DNA of 42,418 nucleotides, from positions 50,001 through 92,418 of the forward strand of contig JBBHKE010002773.1 of the NCBI GenBank assembly GCA_037447655.1. The letters run 5' to 3'. Both the position numbers and the translations under genes were made by a program. Positions within the stretch are counted from its first letter, which is position 1; every line of letters begins with the position of its first letter. Origin of the DNA: Zygnema cylindricum (Eukaryota > Streptophyta > Zygnematophyceae > Zygnematales > Zygnemataceae). Under the pieces are notes generated by a model. That model did not search any database. It was not told the DNA's origin and saw only the letters and a program-made list of their open reading frames with translations. Below, piece after piece: positions 23,721 to 35,000 of this stretch.

Positions 23721-24030
23721 TAAGGGGACGGTTTCCGTACGTTTTAGTACACCGTACAGCGAAAACTAAACGAATTTTACGAAAAACATAAAAGTCGCGA
23801 ATACTACGTAGTTTTTCGAAAAAAGTCCAAATTCGTACGAATAGGACAACTAGGGTTGGAAGCGACATTCTGCAACCGACAAGAGTGGCCACGACAAAAC
23901 GACCATGTGAACATCGGTTCACCCGTCAAATCGCGTCCACAGTCGACAACTACAGTACCGCCCTGGCGTTTGGTCATTTCAAATTAGCTAAACCTTCCAT
24001 CAGAATGAAAGATACAGTACTGGAAAACGA

Positions 24031-24512
24031 GAGTACTCGCTATTTTTCCCCTTGCCCGTCACGTTCATGAACGGAAAAGACGAGCATGAACGGAAAAAAA
24101 AGCTGCAAGAGTCTCGGACCTCCACTTTCATTCATGGGTACTTTGCAAAATTTTGAGCCGTCGTCGCCTCTCCCCTCTCCCTCTCACACTATCACTTTTA
24201 TCTCACATTTTTTAGAATGAGGCACGACAAAACTGGTATGAAATGAAAGATATTTGAAAAATAGTTATTTTGACTACCTTTATGTATATTTTTATGGCAA
24301 GTAGAGCGAAAAAAGTAGAGAAAACGAAATCGGGTATCCATGGCCGAAAGTTATTGAATCTGTGACGTCACAAGTGAGCATGACGTCATGATGTTACAAA
24401 ACCCTAAACATCTGCCATGTCACAAAATTACAAAAATGTAGGCGTTGTAAAACTGTCGCTGTTTTTGTTGGCGTCACCAACTTCGTAGTGGTCGTCAACC
24501 GTCACAAAGTTG
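24031..24512 (+). repeat. Direct repeat R1, copy 1
   Basis: About 480 bp that recurs at 26339-26812 in the same orientation, clearly alike but diverged. Shared landmarks are CACTTTCATTCATGGGT, CTCTCCC..ATCAC..TTTATCT, AGTATGAAATGAAAGAT-like, TTATTTTGACTACC, TTTATGGCAAGT, CCATGGC, GTGACGTC and CACAAAACCCTAAACATCT. No reading frame is conserved. It could be two copies of one dispersed repeat or the ends of a decayed larger element. Confidence 0.7.
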
Positions 24513-24912
24513 TACCTACGTTTACAACCGTCACATTTTAAAGTTTCGGTTTCATTTTCGCACATAGGGACATTTTTCAAAGTAGTACGGAACACTTCAC
24601 TACAATCCAAAATACTTTTTCAAAGTATCGTTTACATGGGGACGTACCCTAAATATTTGTTGACGCTAAGGATGTGTCCTTCTTTGCCAAAGTAACGGCT
24701 TTTTTTTGTCGTTTTCCTATAAAACTTAGCGACGTATCAAAAAAATATATAACGTACGAAGAAAGTGAAAAAAATGTAATACAAATTGCGTCAACTTCAA
24801 ACTTATAATGTGCTACATTTTGTCGTCTTGTGTTTCCCGACCCATGACCACGTCATACAACGTCATTTCCAAACTTTGCCGTAAAACATATCGGAGATGT
24901 ATTTAAAACTAA

Positions 24913-25656
24913 GGGTAACATTCCATTAGATGAAAAGTGGGGTTCGTTATTACACGTCGTACGTTTTCATACAGTGCCCTACAGAGCCGTACCATAAATT
25001 TTTTTTTGTCATACGAAACATCGTTACTGGAAAGCTGTCGGGAAGCTCCAATGATGTAACGTAATTCTTGACGGTTGGATGTTTCACTTTTTGAGATCCG
25101 CGAAGCAATCACGCACATCATCTAATGGCCCACAACTCTCCTCGCGAGGAGAGTTGGGCCCCACTGGATGATTACCCTTGGTACACGTGAAAAAGCAAAA
25201 AAAATATAAACTTTGAACAACCGATCACAAGCGTACATGTCGTACAGGCCATGTGCCACCTGCCATACTGGGTGCATGTCAGCCGAAAATATCCTTGCAC
25301 GCTCCATCTGACATACACCGATATTTAAAGTTTGTCGCGACCTTCAAAGTTTGTCGCGTCTTTTTGCCATTCCATTTCGAAACTTTGATTTTCACTTTGA
25401 AAATCAAAATCTCGTCGCAAACTTGATGTACGAATCATTAACTCCCTCCGATGGTATAGATGTTTCGTTATGACTTTCCGTTTGTATAATTTTTTAATAC
25501 TTTCATAATATTTACTTTAACCTATGTGGCGCCAATCATAATTGAGGAAGGTTCGTTACTGGCCCAACAAAATGGAGTGGATTTACAGACTTCTAGTAAA
25601 CGCTGTCAGTAGACTTGTCCGTACATTTACTGGGACCGCCTCATGGAATGTTACCC
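24913..25656. mobile_element. F2 element, copy a
   Basis: The termini GGGTAACATTCCATTAG and (reverse complement) GGGTAACATTCCATGAG flank 744 bp; immediate flanks are TAA and TTA. About 230 bp from the left end sits an imperfect hairpin at 25118-25172 with the core ACTCTCCTCGCGAGGAGAGT. Beside it are family words GAAAAGTGGGGTT near the left end and GCGAAGCAATC before the hairpin. No transposase frame is present. Confidence 0.8.
25118..25172. repeat. Internal hairpin of F2 copy a
   Basis: Two arms of about 27 bases meet at a CTCG|CGAG apex with a two-base bulge: TCATC(T/C)A(A/G)TGG outside, then a CCC-containing step, then AACTCTCCTCG. The inner 22 bp (25134-25155) form a perfect palindrome. 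Confidence 0.85.
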
Positions 25657-26338
25657 TTAGTCTCACCATACCAAAAATAGGAAAACAAATTCGCAAGTTT
25701 GATACGATTTCAAAACAAATCGGCGAGTAAAAGTACACTGATTTTTGGTTTTTGTCCGTTTGGATCCACCACTAATTCTTTTTGTTATGAGGGTCTTAAA
25801 AATTCAATGTCATTTCAAGGTGACGGGACAAACGAGACAATAGGCAAAGACATCTTCTTCAACCATGAATAAGACAGGGTTGGAAGGTTGTACGTCTACA
25901 CAATGTCACGCAAATACACGCGACATCACAAACAATTTAAAAAAATAAGGTGCGAAAACATATATGGTAGACGTTGACAACCGTCACGGGCATTATCGAC
26001 TTAGGGGGTGTACCCATGTATTAAAGTATTGACTTTTTCTTTACGTTTTACCCCAAAACTCAGTCCCCAATGAGAAAAACTTTAGTTGTACGGACAAAAA
26101 AATAACTTTTATCATAGTATAGTGAACGCCAATTCAATGCTTCGAATGTACTCCATGTTTTTCAGTTATGTGAACGCATTTTGGCGTTTTCCTCTTTTAT
26201 ACCCCCGGGCAAGAGAATGCGTCCCATCAAAAACCTTCATACAAAATTACCTCGCGATGTGATTTTAGTTAATGTGTCGCCCAAACAAATAATAACAAAC
26301 GATCCACGCACGCGCCACACGAGTGGGAAAAAATGACG
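25657..26338. other. Repeat-derived DNA, no gene
   Basis: No coding signal. A segment near 25943-26000 (AATAAGGTGCGA.., GTTGACAACCGTCACGGGCA) resembles the reverse complement of 39466-39525 within element F3, so it is probably a fragment of that family in the opposite orientation. Confidence 0.45.
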
Positions 26339-26812
26339 AGGGAGATTACTCCCTATTTTTCTCCTTATCTGGCACGCGCATGTATGGAAAAGAGTTGCAG
26401 CTGTCTCGAACTTCCACTTTCATTCATGGGTCCTTGGACCTCCGCTTTCATTCATTCATCCCCTCTCCCCTATCCCACTCAAATTATCACATTTATCTTA
26501 CACTTTTACAATTAGGCACAAACAAGTATGAAATGAAAGATGTTTTAGAAATATTTATTTTGACTACCATTATGTATATATTTATGGCAAGTCAGGTGAG
26601 AAAAGTCGAATAAACTAAATCAGGAAGCCATGGCGGGAAGTTCTTGAATTTGTGACGTCGACGTTGTGACAAGTTAACATGATTTCACAATGCCACAAAA
26701 CCCTAAACATCTACAATGTCACAAAAAGCTAAACGTCTACAATTGTCGTTGTTTTTGTAAACGTCTCTAACAGTCAGGCATTTCGTATTCGTCTTCAATC
26801 GTCAAAATTAAA
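26339..26812 (+). repeat. Direct repeat R1, copy 2
   Basis: Partner of 24031-24512, starting 2.3 kb further on in the same orientation. It carries the same ordered landmarks, with many substitutions and small indels. Confidence 0.7.
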
Positions 26813-26819
26813 CTACGTG

Positions 26820-26928
26820 TTACCAACCAGAATGAGCCACGCAGGTTTACAGACGCGACCTAATGGAAGGCACGCCCTTCAGTAAAATTTTCCGTACAAT
26901 TACTGGGACGCCTAATGGAAGTCCACCC
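26820..26928. mobile_element. F2 right-end fragments
   Basis: Two F2-like right termini lie 51 bp apart: CTAATGGAAGGCACGCCC ending at 26877 and CTAATGGAAGTCCACCC ending at 26928, the second followed by TAA. The second is preceded by CCGTACAATTACTGGGACGC, as in copy a (CCGTACATTTACTGGGACCGC). No matching left end was found, so these are truncated remains. Confidence 0.6.
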
Positions 26929-26931
26929 TAA

Positions 26932-27559
26932 GTCTGAAATACTTATCCAAATTATCGATGGGACACCACCATATGCAATAGTCACAAACGTGATTCAGGT
27001 AAAGTTATTCTATTGTCATCTACACCACAAATAAGTGTTAATATAATGTAGAGTACTCAATTTGTCATTTGGTACAAGCCACTTATAATTTTAAAAAGCT
27101 ACACGGAGCAACATTCGGCAACATTTACTAAAACAGAGGAAACTACATCATGAATAACTATTAAAGTTCATAAATAGTTAGTGTTATTTACTATATAATG
27201 GGTTCAAGGGCCTAACATCATCAAAAAATAAAGCTTATTTATACACCTGACACTATTTTGGATACACATTCCCTCGCTGTCGTTGTGATAGACTTTGTTC
27301 ACATATTCAACGCTTAAGCTTTTGAGAAAAGGTTCTCGCGATTTTCCCTAGTTTTATGATTGGGAACCACATTTTGGTGCGCGTTTTTTTGCTGACACAC
27401 TAGATTTCACATGTCGATGCCTTTATTTGTCGCTTGTCATGTACGTATGTACTAAATAATGAGTAGTTTAGTACATGCTAACACATTTCGTACGTTACAC
27501 GATTTAAAAACAATCGAAATTATAGTAAAAAGTTGAGTTATAATTTTATTTTAGGTTTG
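26932..27559. other. AT-rich spacer
   Basis: AT-rich non-coding DNA with no reading frame or repeat that I can assign. Confidence 0.35.
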
Positions 27560-27626
27560 AGGGTCAAAATTTGGGGGCGCTGAATTAGCATTATTAACGT
27601 TATTAATTATTCACATTGTGGGGATT
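27560..27626. mobile_element. Degenerate F1 end
   Basis: The reverse complement reads CACAATGTGAATAATTAATAACG and then GCTAATTCAGCGCCCCCAAA, ending in TTTTGACC. This matches the right subterminal region of the complete F1 copy (..AACGCTAATTCGG..AAATTTTGAC). It is a decayed fragment. Confidence 0.45.
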
Positions 27627-27688
27627 GAGGTACCTTTCACGTAAAAGTCTTCACCTTTCGTACTGATTAAAATTGTTGTGTATTATTA

Positions 27689-28392
27689 GAGCATTGTTCC
27701 ATTAGGTGGTCTTTGTAAACATCAAAAAATTGTTTACTGAAGCGACCGTTCCATTGTGTCGGGTCATTAACCGACATTGTTTTTGCGTGGCACACTTTGA
27801 TTTGGCCACGTAATAGAAGAATACCATTCTGCTAATCTTCAAAGAATCTCTAACAACGAATTATAACCACATATTTATACCAGCGAAGGTAAAAAGTGAC
27901 TCGTACGACTTATTGAATAAAATCTGTACGGGCGTACGAAACTTTAGATGTGTAAAAGCGTACAAAAATGTCAGAAAGGTTCGTGGATGGCAGCAGAAAC
28001 GTGACCCAATATCCTACGTTAAAGATTTTATTGCGGCTTCCGGTGGCATCGCATCCTCCCTGGCGGAAGGCACATGCCATTTGCGACGTGTACCCACCTG
28101 GTCGCGGGGTCGTCGTAGATATTTGTGCACTTTTCCACGAGGCACGATGCTATTCGTTCAGGCGTTGAGATGTGACCTACTCCGGGCAACTTGTTGCGAA
28201 CTGAAAGTGTCAGACAATGGAGTATCCTATTATGCATCTTACGGTCCACGTTTACGCCCATAAACGTGGAGAATGATATTCTTCATTTCAGTAGCCTTGT
28301 TTTTCTGACATTTTTTTTTTCGGTACGGCACTGTACGAAACAGTACGACTTTCAGTAAACAACGACATTTTTCCCCTAATGGAACCTCACTC
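27689..28392. mobile_element. F2-related element, copy f
   Basis: The termini are GAGCATTGTTCCATTAGG and (reverse complement) GAGTGAGGTTCCATTAGG. An exact TTA duplication flanks them at 27686-27688 and 28393-28395. The element runs in the opposite orientation to copies a, b and c: the GGGGAAAAATG..GTTTAC end is on the right. A weak hairpin GCAAC-TT-GTTGC at 28186-28197 lies about 200 bp from that end, where stronger hairpins lie in other copies. A second hairpin with CCACGTTTA arms is at 28245-28268. The 116-codon open frame at 27913-28263 is inside the element and shows no known domain. Confidence 0.65.
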
Positions 28393-28672
28393 TTAGGGTA
28401 ACCTTCCATCAAGCGAAAAGTGGGGTTATTTACTGGAAAAGTACCTTTCCGTACTAGGCCGTACTGTTTTTTTTTTTTTTTTTTACAAAAGATGTTAACT
28501 AAAAATTCGTTGAGATTCTCCAGACTTCTTGGAGAAAAACACCACCGTCCGATTTTCAATTTTCGACGCAAACGCTTCTTGTTTCCAGTACGTAGCTAGT
28601 CTCCTCCGACTGTCCTCGGGAGGAGAGTTTGTAATTACTGGACGCGTGTTTTGGTCCACTTGTAAAGTCAGA

Positions 28673-28788
28673 GTCGATCCACGACAGAAGTGAAGCAATA
28701 TACTTACATGTGGCAAATGGAGTTTACCGTGTCGATCCACGACAGAAGTGAAGCAATATACTTACATGTGGCAAATGGAGTTTACCGT
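28673..28788. repeat. Perfect 58-bp tandem duplication
   Basis: Units at 28673-28730 and 28731-28788 are identical at every base that I compared, while the surrounding element ends have diverged. The duplication is therefore younger than the element's insertion, or has been kept uniform by slippage. Confidence 0.95.
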
Positions 28789-28798
28789 GTGACATCAA

Positions 28799-28875
28799 AG
28801 CCAGCCTGTTCGGCGACAAAAAAATCTTGGTTGTATAGCCAGCCTGTTCGACGACAAAAAAAACTTGGTTGTAGG
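28799..28875. repeat. Two-copy 38-bp tandem repeat
   Basis: AGCCAGCCTGTTCG is followed by (G/A)CGACAAAAAAA and CTTGGTTGTA in both units (28799 and 28837), with a few differences. It lies 10 bp beyond the 58-bp duplication. Confidence 0.8.
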
Positions 28876-29261
28876 ACATCCTGTGACGTCTCCTTAATAA
28901 AGGTGCGATACAACGATTCACGTTCAAATGGTACATTTATTGGACATTTGTATAAACTTTACTTTTGCAACGGTTTTCGTGGCCGTTGATACCACAACAA
29001 CCCTAAGAACGTTCACATTGTACAATAACGTGACGCTACTATATATTTTAATCAGCGTCTTCCCGTACACAGACGCAACTGCGATTTTGTCCTTTTGGAA
29101 ATGATGATTATTCCCGGGCGGCTCAACAGGTCCTACGTGGTACCAATCACAATCTAACACCTCATTCACTGGCACAACCTGATAGAAGGGTGTTACAAAT
29201 ATTACTGCCAGTAAACGTGTTCGTACGATTACTGGGAATGCCTGATGGAAGGTTACCCTTA

Positions 29262-29560
29262 GTCGTCATACATGACACGCACCTTTAATTTTACGTATAT
29301 TACGTACATCGTGACAATAAACTGGTGGGGTTGACATCACGATTGTGTTAACAAATATAGTTGACTTGCCAATAAAATAGATATCTCGACTTGGTTTTTA
29401 GTGGTTTTTTAATTGGTACAATTTTGTTGTACAAAAATGGTGTGGTGTATTTATTCAATAATTTTGTTCTCTAAAGTACGGATTGGTTTGGGACAAGTGG
29501 CATGGTTGTGTACAAGAGTGTAAAATTCAACAATATGACATATTATAGTATATAGTATGA
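29262..29560. other. Spacer between repeats
   Basis: AT-rich DNA without a recognisable gene or repeat. Confidence 0.35.
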
Positions 29561-30075
29561 CACGTTAAATCGCTATTACACGTAAAATTGTTATTACACT
29601 TTCAATCGTTATTACTCTTCAAAATAATTCGGCGCCTCTGAATTTTGACGCTCGGATCTAAAATAGAAGTACAACTTTTATTTTTTCCTTTTCGGTAGCA
29701 TAGTTATGGTTTAATTATCCCCAGTAACTCCATATTATGGTGTAAACGTGTCATTGCGTAATTCATCGACTCATTATTTTGTAGAAACATGAAGAAAAAG
29801 TTTATAATATCAATGTAACAAAGGTTAAGTGTATGCGACAACATGTGAAAGCGCTCTCAAATTTGATTATTAGCAATGAAAAGCGAGGAAACTCGTGCGA
29901 ACCTGTTATGACTTGTTGAAACGTCGACCAACAAAACAAAAATCATATCGACTAATATAAATTATTGTTAGATGCATACATTAACGTTAAATTCTTTTTG
30001 TGTAAAATCCCTAAATGAAAAAACATAACATTTTTTACTACAAATGTTTATTTACATTAGTAGCGATTTAAGGTG
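29561..30075. mobile_element. Degenerate F1 element
   Basis: The left end CACGTTAAATCGCTATTA and the reverse complement of the right end, CACCTTAAATCGCTACTA, are near matches, and TA follows the right end. Just inside the left end, AATTCGGCGCC and GAATTTTGACGC match the subterminal words of the complete F1 copy. It is 515 bp and non-coding. Confidence 0.55.
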
Positions 30076-30589
30076 TAATTTAATAACACAATATGGATGG
30101 CAATTTGGTTTAATTGTTGACTCGTTTCGTACATCATGCTATCAGTTACCTCTTTAATTATAATATTATAAAATAATAAAATAGTATATACAAATACTTA
30201 AAAGCAAAATGTATAACCATTAAGTTAATTAAATAAAAAAAAGAACTAAAAAAATATTAATGTGAACAACGATACCTGTCTATTCTCTATGTACTATTTA
30301 TGTTATCATTCTATAAATACTTAAAATAAAAGTATAATCATTCATTTAATTAAAAAAAGAAAACTAAAACAGTAATACTATTAACTCCAACACCTACCGA
30401 TTCACGTTGTATTGTTTATATTATCATTCCCGTCAAGCAGTTATATTTGTAATTTTGACTCTAAATGCACAATACTTATAAAATTACATTCTTTTTTATG
30501 TATCACGAGCACAAGCAGTTTTGTTGATACACAGTCACTTTCTCACTTTACGTGAGCCCCATTGAGAGCACATGTTGGCTTTCAACTAA
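30076..30589. other. Very AT-rich spacer
   Basis: A and T dominate, with two similar segments at about 30180-30300 and 30310-30420. Both contain ATACTTAAAA, an ATTAA..AAAAGAA..CTAAAA block and ATTATCATTC, suggesting a degenerate duplication. No gene. Confidence 0.4.
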
Positions 30590-31245
30590 GGGTATGGTTA
30601 CATCAGACGAAAAGTGAGGTTTAATACAGAATTTTGTACTTGTCCGTACCATGCCGTACTATATTTTCGTGAGTTTCTTGAAAACAACATTACAGAAAAT
30701 AATATTACGATTCTCCAAGTATCCGGGAGAAGACGTCGACCGTCTGATTACATTTTGGTCTTCATCTGCGAAGCAATTGCTCCATGCGCCTCTGTATTGG
30801 TGAACCCACCTCGCGGAGGTGTGTTCACCAATACAGAACCAGTCAATTCGCTACACCTGGACGATAGACACGTGTGTCGCTGAAAAATGAAAATTTTCAC
30901 ACGCCCCCAAAGTCACGTGCCTTCAGACAAGGTGACCGTAAAATCTTTGCCGAAAAGAAATACGGTTTTTTCATCAGAGTGAAGGAGATATTTGAGGTAC
31001 ATTGACGCGGTACCTTTGCGAAGTACACGTACGAAGTTCGCAGTACGGATTTGCATACGAAAATGGTCGGTTTTCAAATCTATGCAATTTTAGAGATTTG
31101 ATCGTCGACTTACGTGGAACCACTCAAAAAAAAGCACGTATGTAAAAACTTATTTACAGACGATACGCGATGTAACCGAGGCCTCTGTAATACATAAATT
31201 TTGCTGTCCGTACTATTACAGAGACCTCCTGATGTAACCATGCCC
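30590..31245. mobile_element. F2 element, copy c
   Basis: The termini GGGTATGGTTACATCAG and (reverse complement) GGGCATGGTTACATCAG enclose 656 bp; flanks are TAA and TTA. A strong hairpin at 30791-30836 lies about 223 bp from the left end, preceded by GCGAAGCAAT as in copy a. GACGAAAAGTGAGGTT follows the left terminus, as in copy d. Confidence 0.85.
30791..30836. repeat. Internal hairpin of F2 copy c
   Basis: Arms of 21-22 bases with one mismatched pair close on a GCG loop. The outer part is TCTGTATTGGTGAAC and the inner part CACCTC/GAGGTG. Confidence 0.9.
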
Positions 31246-32060
31246 TTACCCGCAAAATTGAAATCTAATCGCGAAGCGTTACATTGAACTTACGACGCAA
31301 ATTAAAGAGCGACGTGAAATGAAACCACTCAAAAGTCAAAACCAAAGTACTAAAAAGTCCTGTACGAAAAATTAACTCGCACGAAATGAAATAAACTTTG
31401 TACACGATAAAAAACGGACCGCGTAAAAATAACAGTGAAACTAAATGAATAATATGCGCGTCGTTACTCGCGACCAAATCAAGCCACACTATCTACAATT
31501 CGAAATTAGATTTCAATTTTACTTAATCTGTACTTAAAATGTACAATTTTTGACAAGCTGACGCAAGTGACTGCGCGCAACATAAATTTTCACTGCGATA
31601 GTCAATTCTCTTATCTATAAAATACTAAAGTGTAAAAATTTCATTTTTTTTTATGTATCACAACCACATGCAGTTTTGTTGATAGACGTACACAAACGTG
31701 TCTCGCGTATTTTCAAGCTGCCCGTTACAATTCCTGTCAAAAGCTTATCTCGTCCGTCGTGCATGTCCGACTCAAATCACTATGGCACATGTGGAGTTGC
31801 AACACGTGCCACGTCAGTGTCGGATTGGTCGAACAGCTTGTTGAGTGCTTCCAACATTGCTGTGGAAACTGCAGTAGCCATTTTCAGCTGCTCCTGCAGC
31901 TTCTCCTGTTGATTTTCTTGCCAAACACAACAGGTAAAAAAGGAAGGAAATTGAGAGAGGAAAGTTTCTGCAGCTGTCTACTTGAAAATAGCAGTTATTT
32001 ATAACACTGGTGTTCTTATTAGCAACCTCATTCTGTCGTTTCCTTTCAAATCAGTAAAAA
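31246..32060 (+). other. AGPase 5' flank and leader
   Basis: Promoter and leader of the AGPase gene must lie here. The end nearest the gene loses the GTAC-rich character and becomes CT/CAG-rich (about 31860-31920). A GT donor (ACAACAG|GTAAAA, 31934) and an AG acceptor (CAAATCAG, 32054) could define a 121-bp leader intron ending six bases before the ATG; this is a guess from splice signals alone. Confidence 0.4.
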
Positions 32061-35000
32061 ATGACGTCTCTTTGTTGCACTCCGAGTGCATGTACGTCTT
32101 CTTCTTTCCTTCGGCAAAACCCCAACGGCTCTGCTGTATCCAAACAGAATGTTAGTGTTCAGGCTGTGGACAAGCTAAGCTCTGTGACTTCCGCGTTCCG
32201 AGGATCTTCGTCGTTTCATTTGTCTTCTCCCAAAAAACAAACAAAAACGTCCTCCCGGGCTCGTATAGTTTCTCCAAAAGCCGTTTCTGACTCTGGAGTA
32301 GATAGTGAGAACTGTCTGGACCCCGACGCTGGAAAGGTATTGTTTTTTTTTTTTTGTTTCTATTAGTACTGAAAGGCTACAAGTCTCTCTTTTCTAATCG
32401 ATTTATTCCTGTGCCGTAAATGGTCATAGTTGCTTTCATTTGGCTTCTTCAGCTCCCTTTTATATCTCGTCTACTGAATGTTACTGTGGTTTGCGAATTT
32501 AAAGCGTGTTTGGCAATTTTTTGTTGGTGTATCAGTAGTGTTTTAAGTTCAATATTCAAAGCCCCCTTTTTTTTTGCTCCTGCTGCTGCTCGAAGACGTG
32601 GAACGTCTGCCTGCTACGTGGACTCTTGTTCCTTTAAAAATATATGATTGCCAGTTGAGGTGTGATTGTTTTATCCTCTGGTTTCTGAATCTGTAGAGTT
32701 TTCTGTTATAAGGTTTTTGCGGTGATTGATTCCACGTTTTGTTTGTTTTTTATTCTCATACACTGCATAATAATGGTTTTTTTTTTTTTTTTGTTGGTAA
32801 AGTGTATATTATGTGATTATACTGCCCGTTATACAGCTTTTTTGTTTGTCAGAGGAAATAGCAGTTGATTATAACTTTTGATGTCATTTCTGCTGTACAG
32901 AGCCTTCAATGTTTGATTGTACGGTATGCTTTTTGTCCTCTATGCAGAGTGTACTCGGCATCATTCTTGGAGGTGGTGCCGGTACTCGTCTGTATCCTCT
33001 GACAAAGAAACGCGCCAAGCCAGCTGTGCCTTTGGGAGCCAACTACCGTCTGATTGACATCCCCGTCAGCAACTGTATCAATAGCAATATTCGGAAGATT
33101 TTTGTGCTTACACAGTTTAACTCCGCTTCACTGAATCGACACTTGTCACGAGCCTACTCAAGCAACATGGGCGGGTACAAGAATGAAGGCTTTGTGGAAG
33201 TTTTGGCGGCTCAGCAGAGCCCTGAGAATCCGAACTGGTTTCAGGTACATTTCACGAGGTGTAAAATGTCCCTTACATCCTTTGTTTTTGCCATTTTTCT
33301 GTCATGTACCCGAAATTTTGATGGAAACGGCCAAACAGAATGTGTATGCGTACCCCCTTTCAGCTGCCACCTATTCCATTCGAATAACCGGACATGCTGC
33401 AGAATTTTGATGTTTTTATTTTTTTTCTATTTTCACTATTTAAATTCATTCTATGGTTCAGTGAAACAACCAATTTGTGAAGACAATGCTTTTTAAATGG
33501 GAATGCGTACTCTCAGTGTGGTATATATATATAGCCTCTAGAGTTTTAATGTCAACATGCTTATCCTTGATTTAGGATTTAGAACCTGATTATCCATTCA
33601 ATCGAGGAAATGTAAGTAGTAACATCAAATTTCAAGCAAAGAATTCTCCCATGCCAACTCTATTTTGACATCTGATTTATTTTTCCAATACCTTCACTGA
33701 GATTTTATGTTGAGATCTTGAAAAAAATGTGGAAATGCGAGCTTACATTGTCTAGGGTCCTTATCCTCCTTATGTTAAGCACAGCAAGTTGATAGCTCCC
33801 ATGCTCTTCTTAGTCTTTGTTAAAATTTATTTGAAGACGAACAAAAAATAATCTGGCCTACTTTTTCCGGTAGTTTTTGTACTTATTATATTTTTTTAGC
33901 TTACAGGTATTTCGAGTTCTTTGAAGTGAATTTGCTAAAAAAATTATGAAACTACTTTTGGGTTGTTTGTTACTGTCCTCACAGGCGAGGTGTTGTTGAT
34001 ATTCATGTCTCGAAGCATTTTTATTTTCATGTTATTTATATATGGAAATGTCCTTGTTTATATGCGCCATGTAACTGGCATTACTGGCTTTACTGGTGCA
34101 ATAATCATAGTAATTATACAGAAAACTGTACGATTCTGTGGCAAAATGGACATTTCTCTTTACGATTATGATGATTACGGGCTGGTAATTGCCAGTGATA
34201 GTGTACGCTTAATTACCCTGTGAAAAGTGTCCTCACACCCTAGGAGGCTGTTGATATTCTTATCTTCAAGCATATTTGAAGCGCTTATTTTATTAGATTT
34301 ATAGCTTTGTTTCGATAAAAAAGTGTTTTTGTCATGACAAATAATTGGGGGCTATTGATAGTGGTGTCTTGAAGCATACTTTGACCACTTAATGCTATTT
34401 GTGTGCTATTTATCCATTTTTTTGACAACTTAATTTGTGGAAAAATACAATCCCTAATTTGGACTGTCAGATTGTTGCAAATTAATTTCCCAGAGGTACA
34501 CAAAGTAAACCACATATGTATAAATGTAGGACTAACAAGGAGCTTCTCATCAAGGAAGTTCCTCCAGCAGCTGCTGCTATTGCTTTTTTCAATGGGATTT
34601 CACTATTTTTTACAGATGTCACTTTCTCTCACCTTGTTTCCATCTTTCACTCTCTTTTTATTGGTGCAGGGAACAGCAGATGCGGTTAGGCAATACCTCT
34701 GGCTCCTGGAGGAACAAAATGTTTTGGAATATTTGATTCTTGCTGGAGACCACTTGTACCGAATGGATTATCAGAAATTTATCCAGTGTCATCGTGAAAA
34801 TAACGCTGACATCACTATCGCCGCCCTTCCTATGGACGAGGCCAGAGCAACTGCCTTTGGACTTATGAAGATTGATGACACTGGTCGGATTATTCAGTTC
34901 GCTGAAAAGCCCAAGGGTGACAAGTTGAAGGCAATGCAGGTAGGTGATCCAGAAGCCATGATGATTTTTGTTACAAAATTGTCTCAGGTTGTCATATGAT

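Larger units (their letters stand above)
28396..29258. mobile_element. F2 element, copy b
   Basis: The termini GGGTAACCTTCCATCAAGC and (reverse complement) GGGTAACCTTCCATCAGGC enclose 863 bp, with exact TTA on both sides (28393-28395 and 29259-29261). The left TTA is shared with the right end of copy f. A short hairpin (TCTCCTCC and GGAGGAGA, 28600-28626) lies about 217 bp from the left end. Inside are a perfect 58-bp tandem duplication and a diverged 38-bp one. Confidence 0.85.

Noticed and set aside
24031-26812. Intact LTR retrotransposon bounded by R1 repeats
   Set aside because: No reverse transcriptase, integrase or gag motifs between the repeats, no primer-binding site recognised, and the interior contains an unrelated F2 element.
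27913-28263. 116-codon open frame as a possible gene
   Set aside because: It lies wholly inside an F2-type element, has no known domain, and the inverted-repeat structure explains the region better.
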